Shown here one piece after another: positions 53,093 to 61,884 of a stretch of 64,000 nucleotides of DNA. Position numbers and translations under genes: made by a program. The notes under the pieces are model-generated. The model was not told the origin of the DNA. It ran no database searches and worked only from the letters and a program-made list of their open reading frames with translations. The stretch lies in NCBI RefSeq assembly GCF_016862195.1, contig NZ_BOMM01000016.1, positions 345,487 through 409,486 of the forward strand, given 5' to 3'. This DNA comes from Paractinoplanes ferrugineus. Its GTDB lineage: Bacteria > Actinomycetota > Actinomycetes > Mycobacteriales > Micromonosporaceae. Position 1 is the stretch's first letter. Each line of letters begins with the position of its first letter.

Positions 53093-54274
53093 CTAGCGGC
53101 GGCGGCGAACGAGCAGCGCGCCGAGGGCCGTGGCGGCCAGCAGCAGGACCCCGCCGGTGACCAGCAGGCCGGCCGGGACTCCGCCGTCGCGCGCGGCCGC
53201 CCGGGGGGCCGGCTTCGCGGATGACGGGGCGGCCTGCGGAGCGGCCTGCGTGGCCGGCGCGGTGGCCGGGTCGACGGCGGGGTCGGCGGCGGGTGAGGAC
53301 GGGGTCACGGCGGGACGGGCGGGGAGGGCGTACCGCCGGATCTCGGCCGGCTCGCCGTTCTCCTCCTCCGAGACCGTGAGCAGAGCGGTGCCGTCCACCG
53401 TGTAGCTGATCGACTCGCCCTGCGGTTCGTCCGGGAGGGCGATCCGGGTCGGCGTGCCCTTCGTGAGAGCGCCGACCACGTCGTCGCCCGTGACGGCGTA
53501 CTCGAAGGCGTCGGCGTACGTCCGCAGGACCACATGTTGCCCGTCCGGGCTGACCGCTCCCCCGGTGATCACCAGCCGGCCCGGCAGGCCGAAGGGGTTG
53601 CTGGTGCCGGTCACCGGCACGGTGACCGAGCCGGCCGCCCGCAGCGCCGTGGTCCCGCCCGCCGTGAGGTCACCGACCGGCAGGTAGACGGACGCCGCGC
53701 CGATCGACTTGGTCACGACGATCGGCGTGCCGGCCCGGGTGACCAGCAGTGCTTCCGCGTTGTGCGCGCCGTCGGGATAGGTGAGGCGGAACAGTTGCGG
53801 CTTCTTCGCGCCCGCCGTCAGCCGCCACAGGCCGACCGTCTCGCGGGTGGACCCGTTGTCACCGATGTCGGCGACCCACAGTGTCCCGTCGGCCGCGAGT
53901 CCCAGGTCCTCCGTGTCGCGAGGACGGGACGGGTAGGACACCGCCCGGACGACCCGGCACTTCTGGTCGAGGTAGAAGATCTTGCGGTGCGAGGCCTCGT
54001 CGGCACCGTCGTTGACCGCGACGAACCCGGTCGCGGTGGCGGCCAGCCCGGACAGCTCGGTGAGCCGCTTGTCCTTGACCGTGCACACCGCCACCGGCGC
54101 GGCGGGCACCGCCATCGGCACCGCGCTCAGCGCCGCCCGTGGCACCTCGGCGAGCGCCGGCATCGGCACCGCGGCGACGGCGGCCAGCCCGGCAAGCACG
54201 GCCCGCCCCGCCCACCCGGCCCACCCGGCTCGCCCGGCCAGCTCCACCCGCCCGGCAACCCCGTGAAGAATCAT
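53093..54274 (-). CDS. secreted, membrane-anchored beta-propeller-like protein
   Basis: 393 residues from ATG 54274 (AAGGGGAG upstream). A long signal peptide leads into a domain with propeller-like repeats (LSGLAATATGFVAVNDG, DTEDLGLAADGTLWVADIGDN, GGAVSPDGQHVVLRTY). A Pro/Ala-rich spacer (about 325-365), one C-terminal membrane helix and an RRRR tail follow. This is the layout of a cell-surface protein held by a C-terminal anchor; there is no LPxTG-type sorting motif. Substrate or partner unknown. Confidence 0.85.
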   Translation of the reverse strand: MILHGVAGRVELAGRAGWAGWAGRAVLAGLAAVAAVPMPALAEVPRAALSAVPMAVPAAPVAVCTVKDKRLTELSGLAATATGFVAVNDGADEASHRKIFYLDQKCRVVRAVSYPSRPRDTEDLGLAADGTLWVADIGDNGSTRETVGLWRLTAGAKKPQLFRLTYPDGAHNAEALLVTRAGTPIVVTKSIGAASVYLPVGDLTAGGTTALRAAGSVTVPVTGTSNPFGLPGRLVITGGAVSPDGQHVVLRTYADAFEYAVTGDDVVGALTKGTPTRIALPDEPQGESISYTVDGTALLTVSEEENGEPAEIRRYALPARPAVTPSSPAADPAVDPATAPATQAAPQAAPSSAKPAPRAAARDGGVPAGLLVTGGVLLLAATALGALLVRRRR

Positions 54275-54321
54275 CGGCTCCCCTTCGAGCACACCCGATC
54301 AAACCGCCCTACGGTGGCGCC

Positions 54322-54723
54322 ATGATTACCTGCGTGGTCCACTACACCATCGACCCGGGGCAGATCGCGGCTTTCGAAGCCTTTGCCGGCGAGTGGATGC
54401 GGCTGGTGGCCGCGCACGGCGGCGTCCACCACGGCTACTTCCTGCCCGCCGAGGGCGCCAGCGACAAGGCCGAGGCCCTGTTCAGCTTCCCGAGCCTGGC
54501 GGCCTACGAGGAGTACCGCAAGCTCTTCGGTAGCGACCCCGAGTTCGTGGCGGCCGACCGGATCCGGGACGAGTCCGGGTGCGTCCTGCGGTACGAGCGA
54601 ACCTTCATGCGGCCCCTGCTCCCGGCCGACCCCAGGCCGGCGGCCCTCGAACCGGCGGACCCAGGGCCGAGACCGGCGGACCCAGAGCCGAGGCCGGCGG
54701 ACCACCGGCCGGCGGGTCAGTAA
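54322..54723 (+). CDS. NIPSNAP-like small protein with repetitive tail
   Basis: 133 residues. Residues 1-95 form a dimeric alpha-beta-barrel (MITCVVHYTIDPGQIAAFEAFAGEWMRLV, HHGYFLPAEG, EALFSFPSLAAYEEYRKLFGSDPEF, CVLRYERTFMRPL), typical of NIPSNAP/DUF1330-type proteins of unknown function. The last ~35 residues are Pro/Ala/Asp-rich, coded partly by a 21-bp repeat, and are probably disordered. The 3' end overlaps the convergent sigma-factor gene by 7 bp. Confidence 0.85.
   Translation: MITCVVHYTIDPGQIAAFEAFAGEWMRLVAAHGGVHHGYFLPAEGASDKAEALFSFPSLAAYEEYRKLFGSDPEFVAADRIRDESGCVLRYERTFMRPLLPADPRPAALEPADPGPRPADPEPRPADHRPAGQ
54652..54714. repeat. 21-bp tandem repeat, three copies
   Basis: Units start at 54652, 54673 and 54694 and open with CCGGCGGACC; the third is diverged. 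It codes the Pro/Ala/Asp tail of the NIPSNAP-like protein. Confidence 0.75.
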
Positions 54724-55424
54724 CCGGCGGCGGTCATGCGCTCGGCCAGCAGGCGCAGGCCGTTGCGCAGGCCGGACCTCGCGGTGTCCTCGGAGACGCC
54801 GAGTTCGACGGCTACCTGCCGGTGGGACAGACCGTAGTAGTAGGCCAGGGCGATCACGTCGGCGCAGAGCGGGGGCAGATCCCGCACGCAAGCACGCACC
54901 GCCGCCGCCTGAGCCGCGCCCGGCACGTCGCCCGCACCCTCCGCCCCCACCGGAACCGGCCCGATCGGCCCAACCGGAACCAGCCCGGCCGGGGGAGAGA
55001 CAGCCGGGGCAGAACGAGCCGGGGCAGATCCAGCCGGGGCAGAACGAGCCGGCGCAGAGCCGGCCGGGGCAGAACGAGCCGGGGCAGAACGAGCCGGGGC
55101 GGATCCGGCGAGCCCGGTCCGGTAGGCCCGGCGGACCGGCCGGCGGCGCAGCAGGTCGATGGCCCGGCGGCGGGCCAGGACGCACAGCCAGCTGCGCATC
55201 GGGCCGATCCGGGGATCGAACCGTTCGGGGTGGCGCCACAGTTCGACGAACGCCTCCTGCACGGCGTCCTCGGCGTGGGCGGGGTCGCCGGTGATGCGGG
55301 CGGCGAGCGCGTAGGCCGCCGGCGCGTGCCGGTCGAACGCCTCGATCAGGGCGTTCTCGTCGGCGGCGACCAGCAGGGCGCGCAGCCGCACGTCGTCGGC
55401 GTGGACCGGCACGCTCACTCGCAT
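54717..55424 (-). CDS. ECF RNA polymerase sigma factor with repeat-expanded linker
   Basis: 235 residues. Region 2 is clear (AYALAARITGDPAHAEDAVQEAFVELWRHPERFD, GPMRSWLCVLARRRAIDLLRRR), as is region 4 (LPPLCADVIALAYYYGLSHRQVAVELGVSEDTARSGLRNGLRLL). The linker between them is ~40 residues longer than usual and made of SAPAR/SAPAG blocks from a 15-bp tandem repeat. The ATG at 55424 overlaps the end of the upstream zinc-finger gene by 10 bp, so the putative anti-sigma factor is translated first. Confidence 0.92.
   Translation of the reverse strand: MRVSVPVHADDVRLRALLVAADENALIEAFDRHAPAAYALAARITGDPAHAEDAVQEAFVELWRHPERFDPRIGPMRSWLCVLARRRAIDLLRRRPVRRAYRTGLAGSAPARSAPARSAPAGSAPARSAPAGSAPARSAPAVSPPAGLVPVGPIGPVPVGAEGAGDVPGAAQAAAVRACVRDLPPLCADVIALAYYYGLSHRQVAVELGVSEDTARSGLRNGLRLLAERMTAAGY
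55003..55107. repeat. 15-bp tandem repeat, seven copies, inside sigma-factor gene
   Basis: Unit GCCGGGGCAGAACGA, with substitutions in the second, fourth and seventh copies. It codes five-residue Ser-Ala-Pro-Ala-Arg/Gly blocks in the linker between sigma regions 2 and 4. Confidence 0.92.
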
Positions 55425-56332
55425 CCCAGCGTGGCGGCGACGGAGAGCAGGTCGAACGCGGCGGCCCGGTCGCCGTCGACGGCCGCGCCCGGCACCGGGA
55501 CGGCCACCCGCCCGGCCAGCAGGCGCCCGAAGAGCTCGGCCGGCAGGCGCACCCGCGCGAGACCACGTCCGCCGCCGGAGGCGGACAGGTCGACGGAACA
55601 CGAGCCACCGCCCGGTCCCTCGAGGAGCAGCGAGATCGACGAACCCGGGCGCCCGCGTCCGGCGGCATCCATCGCGGCGGGCAGAAGCGACAGACCGAAA
55701 TCGAGGATCTGTGCCAGATGTACGGGCGCGGGCACCACCGCCGGCAGCGAGACCGCCGCGCGTACGTCGCCGTGGTGGACCCAGGTCTCGAAAGCGCGCT
55801 GGGTCAGCGCCTCCCGCAACGGCCGCCGCAACGATGTGTGCCCGGCCAGCCGGACCGGATGCCCGAGCAGATCACCGCGACTCCCGACGATTCGCAGCAG
55901 TCGATCCGACTGGGTCCGCCAATCGTCGGAGAAGGTGCCGGCGGCGCCCAGTTCGGCGCAGACCCGGGCGTCGTTGGAAGCCAGGTGCGACACGATCGCC
56001 GCCACGGTACGGCCGTCGAAGATCGGCGTGCGCCAATCGGCCGGCGACAATCCGTCGAGCAGGACGCCGAGCGAGGCGACCTCGGCCGCGTACGCGTCGA
56101 GCGCCGGGGAATCGGACGGCGCCCGCACCGATCTCGCCGCCGCGACGACCCGTGCCCGCAGGTGGGCCGGGGGGTGCCCGGGGTGCGACGGGCCGACCCA
56201 GCCGGCCACCCGCGCGGCCGTCGCGACCAGTGCCCGGCACGGCTCGCAAGAGTCCACGTGCGCAGCGACGGACGGATCGGCACAGTCGCCGAACGCGTAC
56301 GCCTCGAGCACGTCGTCGGGATGCCCGGCCAT
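55415..56332 (-). CDS. putative anti-sigma factor: zinc finger plus MDMPI/DinB domain
   Basis: 305 residues. The N-terminal ~40 contain HVDSCEPC (His25, Cys29, Cys32), the HxxxCxxC motif of zinc-binding anti-sigma factors. The rest is a mycothiol-dependent maleylpyruvate-isomerase-like/DinB fold (LDGLSPADWRTPIFDGRTVAAIVSHLASND, AFETWVHHGDVRAA) with a C-terminal MDMPI-type domain. No membrane helix is present, so the complex is cytosolic. It overlaps the ECF sigma gene, which follows it. The fold suggests sensing through mycothiol or thiol state, which is inference. Confidence 0.85.
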   Translation of the reverse strand: MAGHPDDVLEAYAFGDCADPSVAAHVDSCEPCRALVATAARVAGWVGPSHPGHPPAHLRARVVAAARSVRAPSDSPALDAYAAEVASLGVLLDGLSPADWRTPIFDGRTVAAIVSHLASNDARVCAELGAAGTFSDDWRTQSDRLLRIVGSRGDLLGHPVRLAGHTSLRRPLREALTQRAFETWVHHGDVRAAVSLPAVVPAPVHLAQILDFGLSLLPAAMDAAGRGRPGSSISLLLEGPGGGSCSVDLSASGGGRGLARVRLPAELFGRLLAGRVAVPVPGAAVDGDRAAAFDLLSVAATLGCE

Positions 56333-56403
56333 AGGCCGACGACAATACGCATCGGCCCGGGAAAGGTCAGGCTGGTTTCGGACAGTCGGTTCGGGGACCG
56401 GGG

Positions 56404-57153
56404 TCAGAGAACGCGGCGCAATTCCGTCTCGCTGCCGATCGCGGCCCGCCGCGCCGGTTCGGCGACGTATTCCGCGATGACCCGGGCGAGCAGATCGGCG
56501 TCCGCCCCGGCGGTCAGGTAATGCGTGCTGCCGGGCCGGTATCCGCGGCGGACCACCAGCTCGGGCCGGTCGAAGTAGAGGGCGAGCTGGTTGCGGCCGA
56601 TCGGCACGGCCGGGTCGTGCCCGGCGAACGCCGCCCACGGCACGAACAGGGACCCGAAGGGCTGGTGGTCGGTCAGACCGCCGGCCGTGAGGCGTACGCC
56701 GTTCCAGCGCCACCCGAGGTACCACAGGCCGGCGGTCACCACCGCCAGCACGACGAGCGCGACAACCCGGGCCACCTGCGACTGCGCCCCTGGCTGGAGG
56801 ACCAGCACGGTCGTACCCATGAAGGTGAACGCCCCCGCGAGCAGTGCCCGGTTGGGGTTGAGCGGCGCCTCGAAGGCGCCCAGCGCCGGCCGGGCGCACA
56901 GCTCACGGGGGTGGTAGAGCAGGATCGCCACCACCGACAGCCCGTAGAGCCCGACCGTGAGCACCGCCATCGTCCCGCCCGCCACCCACCAGAACCACCG
57001 GGTCAGCAGCATGAGCAGGACGGCCAGCAGGCCGGCCGCGGGCAGGAAGAGGTGCCGGCCGCGGGCGACGAGGCCGAACGCCGCGAGGGTGGCCCGCCGG
57101 TGCGCGAAGGAGACGTCGGTCATGGTGCGCCCGAGCATAAGAGGTGCGGTCAC
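56404..57153 (-). CDS. hypothetical membrane protein
   Basis: 249 residues from GTG 57153, chosen because it overlaps the upstream DUF1203 stop (GTGA); ATG 57138 and 57123 are alternatives. Four membrane helices in two pairs (about 38-82 and 100-150) precede a ~95-residue soluble C-terminal domain (LTDHQPFGSLFVPWAAFAGHDPAVPIGRNQLALYFDRPELVV) that resembles PH-like domains of small bacterial membrane proteins. Function unknown; coupled to DUF1203. Confidence 0.78.
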   Translation of the reverse strand: MTAPLMLGRTMTDVSFAHRRATLAAFGLVARGRHLFLPAAGLLAVLLMLLTRWFWWVAGGTMAVLTVGLYGLSVVAILLYHPRELCARPALGAFEAPLNPNRALLAGAFTFMGTTVLVLQPGAQSQVARVVALVVLAVVTAGLWYLGWRWNGVRLTAGGLTDHQPFGSLFVPWAAFAGHDPAVPIGRNQLALYFDRPELVVRRGYRPGSTHYLTAGADADLLARVIAEYVAEPARRAAIGSETELRRVL

Positions 57154-57644
57154 CCTTGCGCGTACTGCTGCTCAGTCGGGCGTACCGCCGGGCCGATCGC
57201 GAACATGTAACAGCCGTACAGCACGTTGCGGCTGTGCAGGACGGCCACCTCGGGCCGGCCGAGAAGCCGCTCGATCCCGGCCTCCGCGTCGCCGCCCTCG
57301 GCCAGGATCGCGTCGGCGATGCGGCCGTCCCGGTCATAGGCGCGCAGCACCTGACGCCGGCCCCGGAACCCGGCCGGGTAGGCGCCGGGCCGGCGATAAC
57401 CGGCGCAGGGGTCGGCGTGCACGAAGACCGGGCCGATCTCGCGGTACGCGCCGGCCGTCCCGCCCGGCCGGTAGGCGACCAGCGCGAGCCGTTCCCCGGC
57501 GGCGGCATCACGCAGGCAGCAGCGCAGGGGGGCGCCTGCCTCGGCGGCGGTGAACGTGTCGTAGCACCGGCCGGAGTCGTCGACGCCGCTGCGGCGCACG
57601 GTCGAGAGCCAGTCGGCGGAGATCGGTGAGACCACGAATTCCAT
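57150..57644 (-). CDS. DUF1203 protein
   Basis: 164 residues. It matches the DUF1203 pattern: a SGRCYDTFTAAEAGAPLRCCLRDAAAGERLALVAYRP segment, PVFVHADPC, YDRDGRIADA and a late HSRNVLYGCYMFAI. A conserved Cys pair (RCC) and the HADPC segment suggest metal or redox chemistry, but no function is known. The stop overlaps the next start (GTGA), so it forms a two-gene operon with the membrane protein. Confidence 0.85.
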   Translation of the reverse strand: MEFVVSPISADWLSTVRRSGVDDSGRCYDTFTAAEAGAPLRCCLRDAAAGERLALVAYRPGGTAGAYREIGPVFVHADPCAGYRRPGAYPAGFRGRRQVLRAYDRDGRIADAILAEGGDAEAGIERLLGRPEVAVLHSRNVLYGCYMFAIGPAVRPTEQQYAQG

Positions 57645-57712
57645 CCCTCGATCCTGGCCGCGATCAGGGCCGGAAGCTGGCGGGAATCGGTCGCGGCACT
57701 AGGCTGTCGCGC

Positions 57713-59179
57713 GTGCTGGGAGCAGGGGTTCGGCTCGGCGACCGGTACCGGCTCGAGGCCCGGGTCGGCGCCGGCGGCATGGGCGAGGTGTGGCGGGCGG
57801 CCGACGAGGTGCTGGGGCGTACGGTCGCGGTCAAGGTGATGCTCCCCGGCGTGGCCGACGACCCCGACTTCGCGCGCCGGTTCCACGCCGAGGCGACCGC
57901 GATGGCCCGGGTCAACCACCCGGCCGTGGCGTCGGTGCACGACTTCGGGCGCAGCCACGAGCTGACCTACCTGGTGATGGAGTTCGTCGACGGCGAGTCG
58001 CTCGCCCAGCGCCTCGCCCGGGACGGCCGGATCTCGCCGGCGGCGGCGATGCGGCTGGTCGCGCTGGCCGCGGACGGCCTGCAGGCCGTGCACGACCAGG
58101 GCATCGTGCACCGCGACCTGAAACCGGCGAACCTGCTGCTGCGCGGCGACGACTCGGTCGTGATCACCGACTTCGGCATCGCCCGGCGCGCCGACGCGAG
58201 CCGGCTGACGGCGTCGGGGGCGATTCTGGGTACGCCCAGTTACCTGTCCCCGGAGCAGGTGCTGGGCCGGCCCGCCACGGAGCGCAGCGACGTCTACTCG
58301 CTGGGCTTGACCGCGTACGAGTGCCTGGCCGGGCAGAAGCCGTTCGACGGCGACAATCCGTACGCGGTCGCGCTCCAGCGCCTGCGGGCGGCACCCCGCA
58401 CGATCGGCATCACGTTGCCCGCCGCCGTCCTCGCCGTACTCGAGAAGGCCCTCGCCACCGACCCCGCCCACCGCTGGCCGTCCGCCGCCGCCCTCGCCGC
58501 GGCGGCCCGCGCCGCCGCCGACGCCCCGCCCGGCACCGCTCCCGCACCCGGCACCGCTCCCGCACCCGGCGCCCCGCCCGCACCCGGCGCCCCGGCCGGA
58601 CCCGGTGCGGCCGCGCGGACGCCGCGCCGGGGCCGGGTCCTGCTTGCCGCGGTGGCGGTGGTCGCGCTGGCCGGCGCGGGCGTCGCGGGTTGGGCCGTCA
58701 GCCGCGACAGCGGCCACCAACCCACCGGCGCAGCGCCCGCGCAACCCGGCACAGCAGCCGGGAAATCCGGCACAGCGCCCGCGCGATCCGAGGCGGCTTC
58801 CGTGCCGGCCGGCTTCGAGCGGTGCGGGCCGGCTTTCTGCCCGGCCGAGCCGATCTGCTGGGGCGGGCTCACCGCGATCAGCGGCCGGGCGCAACCACCG
58901 GAGCGGGTCGCCTGCGACCGGCCGCACTTCTACCAGACCTACGCCGCGATCCCGCTTCCCGACGGTGCGCTCGAGGTTCGCCCGGACGAACTCCGGACGC
59001 AGCCGGTGATCGCCGCCGTCTGCTCGCCGGGACTGCTCGCCTCGCGGGGCGGCACGGCGGTGGCGGGCCGGGGTTTCACGCCCGACGTGTGGCCGATCCG
59101 GCTGCCCGGCCAGGATTGGCTGCTGCACTGCCTCGCCACCCGGCCGGGCGGCGAGACCACCGGCTCGGTGTTCGGCTGA
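57713..59179 (+). CDS. transmembrane Ser/Thr protein kinase with Cys-rich exterior domain
   Basis: 488 residues from GTG 57713. Kinase domain ~10-265: Gly loop GAGGMGEVW, Lys41 in VAVKV, HRDLKPAN (Asp135) and DFG (Asp153). It is a PknB-type Hanks kinase. A Pro/Ala linker coded by an 18-bp repeat, one membrane helix (about 307-330) and a ~110-residue outer domain follow. That domain has six Cys (FERCGPAFCPAEPICWGG, ERVACDRPHFYQTYAA, AAVCSPG, LLHCLA) and no PASTA repeats. The CDRPHFYQTYA segment resembles a domain seen in other actinobacterial secreted proteins. Confidence 0.92.
   Translation: MLGAGVRLGDRYRLEARVGAGGMGEVWRAADEVLGRTVAVKVMLPGVADDPDFARRFHAEATAMARVNHPAVASVHDFGRSHELTYLVMEFVDGESLAQRLARDGRISPAAAMRLVALAADGLQAVHDQGIVHRDLKPANLLLRGDDSVVITDFGIARRADASRLTASGAILGTPSYLSPEQVLGRPATERSDVYSLGLTAYECLAGQKPFDGDNPYAVALQRLRAAPRTIGITLPAAVLAVLEKALATDPAHRWPSAAALAAAARAAADAPPGTAPAPGTAPAPGAPPAPGAPAGPGAAARTPRRGRVLLAAVAVVALAGAGVAGWAVSRDSGHQPTGAAPAQPGTAAGKSGTAPARSEAASVPAGFERCGPAFCPAEPICWGGLTAISGRAQPPERVACDRPHFYQTYAAIPLPDGALEVRPDELRTQPVIAAVCSPGLLASRGGTAVAGRGFTPDVWPIRLPGQDWLLHCLATRPGGETTGSVFG
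58531..58602. repeat. 18-bp tandem repeat, four copies, in kinase linker
   Basis: Units start at 58531, 58549, 58567 and 58585 (CGGCACCGCTCCCGCACC and variants). It codes GTAPAP/GAPPAP blocks between the kinase domain and the membrane helix. Confidence 0.85.
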
Positions 59180-59191
59180 CCGGCCGGATCC

Positions 59192-59236
59192 GGAGTCAGC
59201 GGGCCGGGAGTCAGCGGGCCGGGAGTCAGCGGGCCG
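59192..59236. repeat. 15-bp tandem repeat, three perfect copies
   Basis: GGAGTCAGCGGGCCG repeated at 59192, 59207 and 59222. It lies between the convergent kinase and membrane-protein genes and runs into the last codons of the latter. Confidence 0.9.
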
Positions 59237-60887
59237 GGCAGACGACGAGGTTGCCGGTTCTCGGCAGGCGGGCCGCCGGTGAGCAGTCGAAGCGGGCGTC
59301 GAGCAGCTCCTTCACGTCGGCCGGGGCCTTGTCGAGCTTGAACCAGTCGGTCTGCACGATCAGGTAGCGGGCCTGGCTGTCCTGGGTGAGGCAGGCCAGG
59401 TTGTCGGCATAGCTCCGGTACTCCCGCACACTGGCGATCTTGGTGCCCCGCTGCAGCCACTGCGGCGACGGATAGCGGCAGCTCGTCGGGTTGCCCATGG
59501 CATGGTTGACGGCGCCGAACGACAGGTAGAGCACCGGGGTGTCGCGGCCGATCCGCTCGCTGACCGCGGCGTAGCCGGACGGGTTGGGCGTGGCCGCGGA
59601 GATCTTGTAGTCGTACGTGCTGAACGAGTACGGGGCGCCGAGCAGCACCGGCGGCACGAGCGCGAGGGTCAGCGCGACCGAGCCGACCGGCCACGGCACC
59701 GATCGCGTCGAGACCGTCCAGACGATCACCGCGGTGCCCACGGCGGCCAGCAGGTAGGCGTTCTCCACCAGCTCGTAGTGGGCCAGCCGGCGACCGGCCG
59801 GCTGGCGCAGCGCCACGAAACTGAGCACGGCGAGGGCCACGGTGGACACGACCAGGGGCAGCCGGGCCCCCGGGCAGAGCGCGAACGCGGCCCCCCACAC
59901 GGCGGCGGCCAGCACCGGCACGATCGCGTAGTGGTACATGTAGAACTCGGCCTGCCCGTACGCCGAAGCGACCGAAAGACCCGACGCGACCACCGCGACC
60001 GCCGCGCCCAGCAGTCGTTGTCTCGTCGTCGGCAGGCGGTGCACGAGGGCCGCGAAGGCGGCCGGCGCGACCGCGATGACCGGACTGAGCACAGTGGCGT
60101 CGCCGAGCCCGTGCGCCAGCTCCCGGAAGTCCCGCAGGCGCAGGCCGTGGTGGATCGGCGAGTCGGCGACCAGGTCGGCCTGGTCCTTGAGCCAGATCCA
60201 CTCCCACGGCAGGAAGTGCTTGGTGGTGGCGTACCAGACGACGGCCAGCACCCCGGTCGCGACCGCGACCCACACCGCGCGCCGCCGGCTCAGCACCGCG
60301 ATGGCGATCAGCGCGATCAGCGCGATCGGCGCGGTGGCCAGCTTGACCGCCACGACGAGCACCGCGGCGAGGCCGCCGAGCAGCGCGCCGAGCCAGTGCC
60401 GGCGGGGGGCCAGCCCGGCGCCGACCGCGACGACGGCGGCCAGCGCGGCCATCCAGTCGGGCTCGAGGAAGTGCCACGGCGGGGCGATCAGCAGGGTGGC
60501 CCCGGTGGCGGCCGCGATGCCGGCCGCGACCGGCCCGGCCAGATGGCGCCGCAGCCCGAAGTGGAGCAGCACCGCCACGGCCACGATCACCAGGTCGGCC
60601 TCGGCGCGGATCAGCCGGTGGGTGAACGCCATGTCGAGGCTGCCGGTGAGGTCGAGCGAGCCGAGCATCAGGCGGTAGGCGACCGGCCGGGCGACGAAGA
60701 CGTCCCAGACGCTGACGCCGCCCCGGCCGGCGGTCTCCAGGCCGCCGAGGGCGTAGGTCACGTCGCCGTTGAGTGCGGCCAGCCCGGCGAGCCCGGCGGC
60801 GGCGAGGGCCACCACCCCCGCCACGATCAGGCCCCACGGCCTGCTTCTGCGGGTCGGCACCGGCCGGTCGACCTCGAGCGTGCTCAC
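59226..60887 (-). CDS. polytopic membrane protein, GT-C glycosyltransferase-like
   Basis: 553 residues from GTG 60887 (GGAAGG about seven bases upstream). Ten or more membrane helices are followed by a ~130-residue outer C-terminal domain (YSFSTYDYKISAATPNPSGYAAVSERIGRDTPVLYLSFGAVNHAMGNPTSCRYPSPQW). The layout (helix bundle, loop with FLEPDWMAALAAVVAVGAGLAP, C-terminal domain with Tyr/Cys) resembles polyprenol-phosphate-dependent GT-C enzymes and related unknowns. The first extracellular loop lacks a clear acidic DD pair, so enzymatic function is not certain. Confidence 0.75.
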   Translation of the reverse strand: MSTLEVDRPVPTRRSRPWGLIVAGVVALAAAGLAGLAALNGDVTYALGGLETAGRGGVSVWDVFVARPVAYRLMLGSLDLTGSLDMAFTHRLIRAEADLVIVAVAVLLHFGLRRHLAGPVAAGIAAATGATLLIAPPWHFLEPDWMAALAAVVAVGAGLAPRRHWLGALLGGLAAVLVVAVKLATAPIALIALIAIAVLSRRRAVWVAVATGVLAVVWYATTKHFLPWEWIWLKDQADLVADSPIHHGLRLRDFRELAHGLGDATVLSPVIAVAPAAFAALVHRLPTTRQRLLGAAVAVVASGLSVASAYGQAEFYMYHYAIVPVLAAAVWGAAFALCPGARLPLVVSTVALAVLSFVALRQPAGRRLAHYELVENAYLLAAVGTAVIVWTVSTRSVPWPVGSVALTLALVPPVLLGAPYSFSTYDYKISAATPNPSGYAAVSERIGRDTPVLYLSFGAVNHAMGNPTSCRYPSPQWLQRGTKIASVREYRSYADNLACLTQDSQARYLIVQTDWFKLDKAPADVKELLDARFDCSPAARLPRTGNLVVCPAR

Positions 60888-61053
60888 TGCGGATGCCTTC
60901 CGATCGAGTCCCGGCGGACAGTACCGATCGACGGCACGTGGCGCCGCCCCGAAACGTTGCTGAGGGTAACGGCAGTCGCTGTGATCTTGCTGGCATCTCC
61001 CCCGGTGTTACCTCAGCCGAGAATCTCCGCGCGGCGGCGATACGCTTGCGGTC

Positions 61054-61884
61054 ATGGAATTCGGCGTCGGCTACTTCCCCACCCACGACGGCGTACGGCC
61101 CGGTGAGATCGCCCGCCGGGTGGAGGAACGCGGGCAGGACGCGCTCTTCTTCGCCGAGCACACGCACATCCCGGCCGACCGGCGCACGCCCTGGGGCGGC
61201 GGGCGTGAGCTGCCCCAGAAGTACTGGCACACCTACGACCTGTTCGTGGCGCTGACCGCGGCCGCCGAGGCGACCAGCCGGCTGCGCGTCGGCTCCGGCG
61301 TGTGCCTGGTCGTCGAGCGCGACCCGATCACCACCGCCAAGGAGGTCGCGAGCGTCGACCACCTCAGCGGCGGACGGTTCGAGTTCGGCATCGGCTCCGG
61401 CTGGAACCGCGAGGAGATGGCCAACCACGGCACCGACCCGCGCACCCGGCTGGCCCTGCTCGGCGAACGGGTCAAGGCGATGCGGGAGATCTGGACGGCC
61501 GACGAGGCCACCTTCCACGGGCGGTTCGTCGACTTCGACCGGATCTGGTCGTGGCCCAAGCCGGCGCAGAAGCCGTGGCCGCCGATCCTCGTCGGGGGCG
61601 GCGGGCCGACGGTTCTCGACCGGGTGCTCGACTACGGCGACGGGTGGTTCCCGCAGTGGGACGACGCCGATCTGCTCGAGCGCATCGGTGAGCTGCGCTC
61701 GCGCGCCGACCGCTACCTCCAGGTGCAGGTGCTCAGCGTGCCGCCCGACCCCAAGGTGCTCGAGCAGCTCGCCAAGGCGGGCGTGCACCGGGCCTCGTCG
61801 TGGCTGCCGTCCGGGCCGTGGAGCCTGGTCGAGCCGGCGCTGGAGAAGTGGGAGCGGGCGATCGGGGAGCTGATCGGGCGGTGA
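61054..61884 (+). CDS. LLM-class F420-dependent oxidoreductase
   Basis: 276 residues of the luciferase-like monooxygenase TIM-barrel family. The F420-type N-terminus reads MEFGVGYFPTHDGVRPGEIARRVEERGQDALFFAEHTHIP. Further blocks are SRLRVGSGVCLVVERDPITTAKEVASVDHLSGGRFEFGIGSGWNREEM and PWPPILVGGGGPTVLDRVLDYGDGW. Such enzymes transfer hydride to or from coenzyme F420. The substrate is unknown. The stop overlaps the GTG of the next F420 enzyme (GTGA), so the two are made together. Confidence 0.92.
   Translation: MEFGVGYFPTHDGVRPGEIARRVEERGQDALFFAEHTHIPADRRTPWGGGRELPQKYWHTYDLFVALTAAAEATSRLRVGSGVCLVVERDPITTAKEVASVDHLSGGRFEFGIGSGWNREEMANHGTDPRTRLALLGERVKAMREIWTADEATFHGRFVDFDRIWSWPKPAQKPWPPILVGGGGPTVLDRVLDYGDGWFPQWDDADLLERIGELRSRADRYLQVQVLSVPPDPKVLEQLAKAGVHRASSWLPSGPWSLVEPALEKWERAIGELIGR

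Noticed and set aside
58939..61788. Long minus-strand frame spanning kinase, membrane protein and LLM genes
   Set aside because: It conflicts with three recognisable genes and shows no family features.
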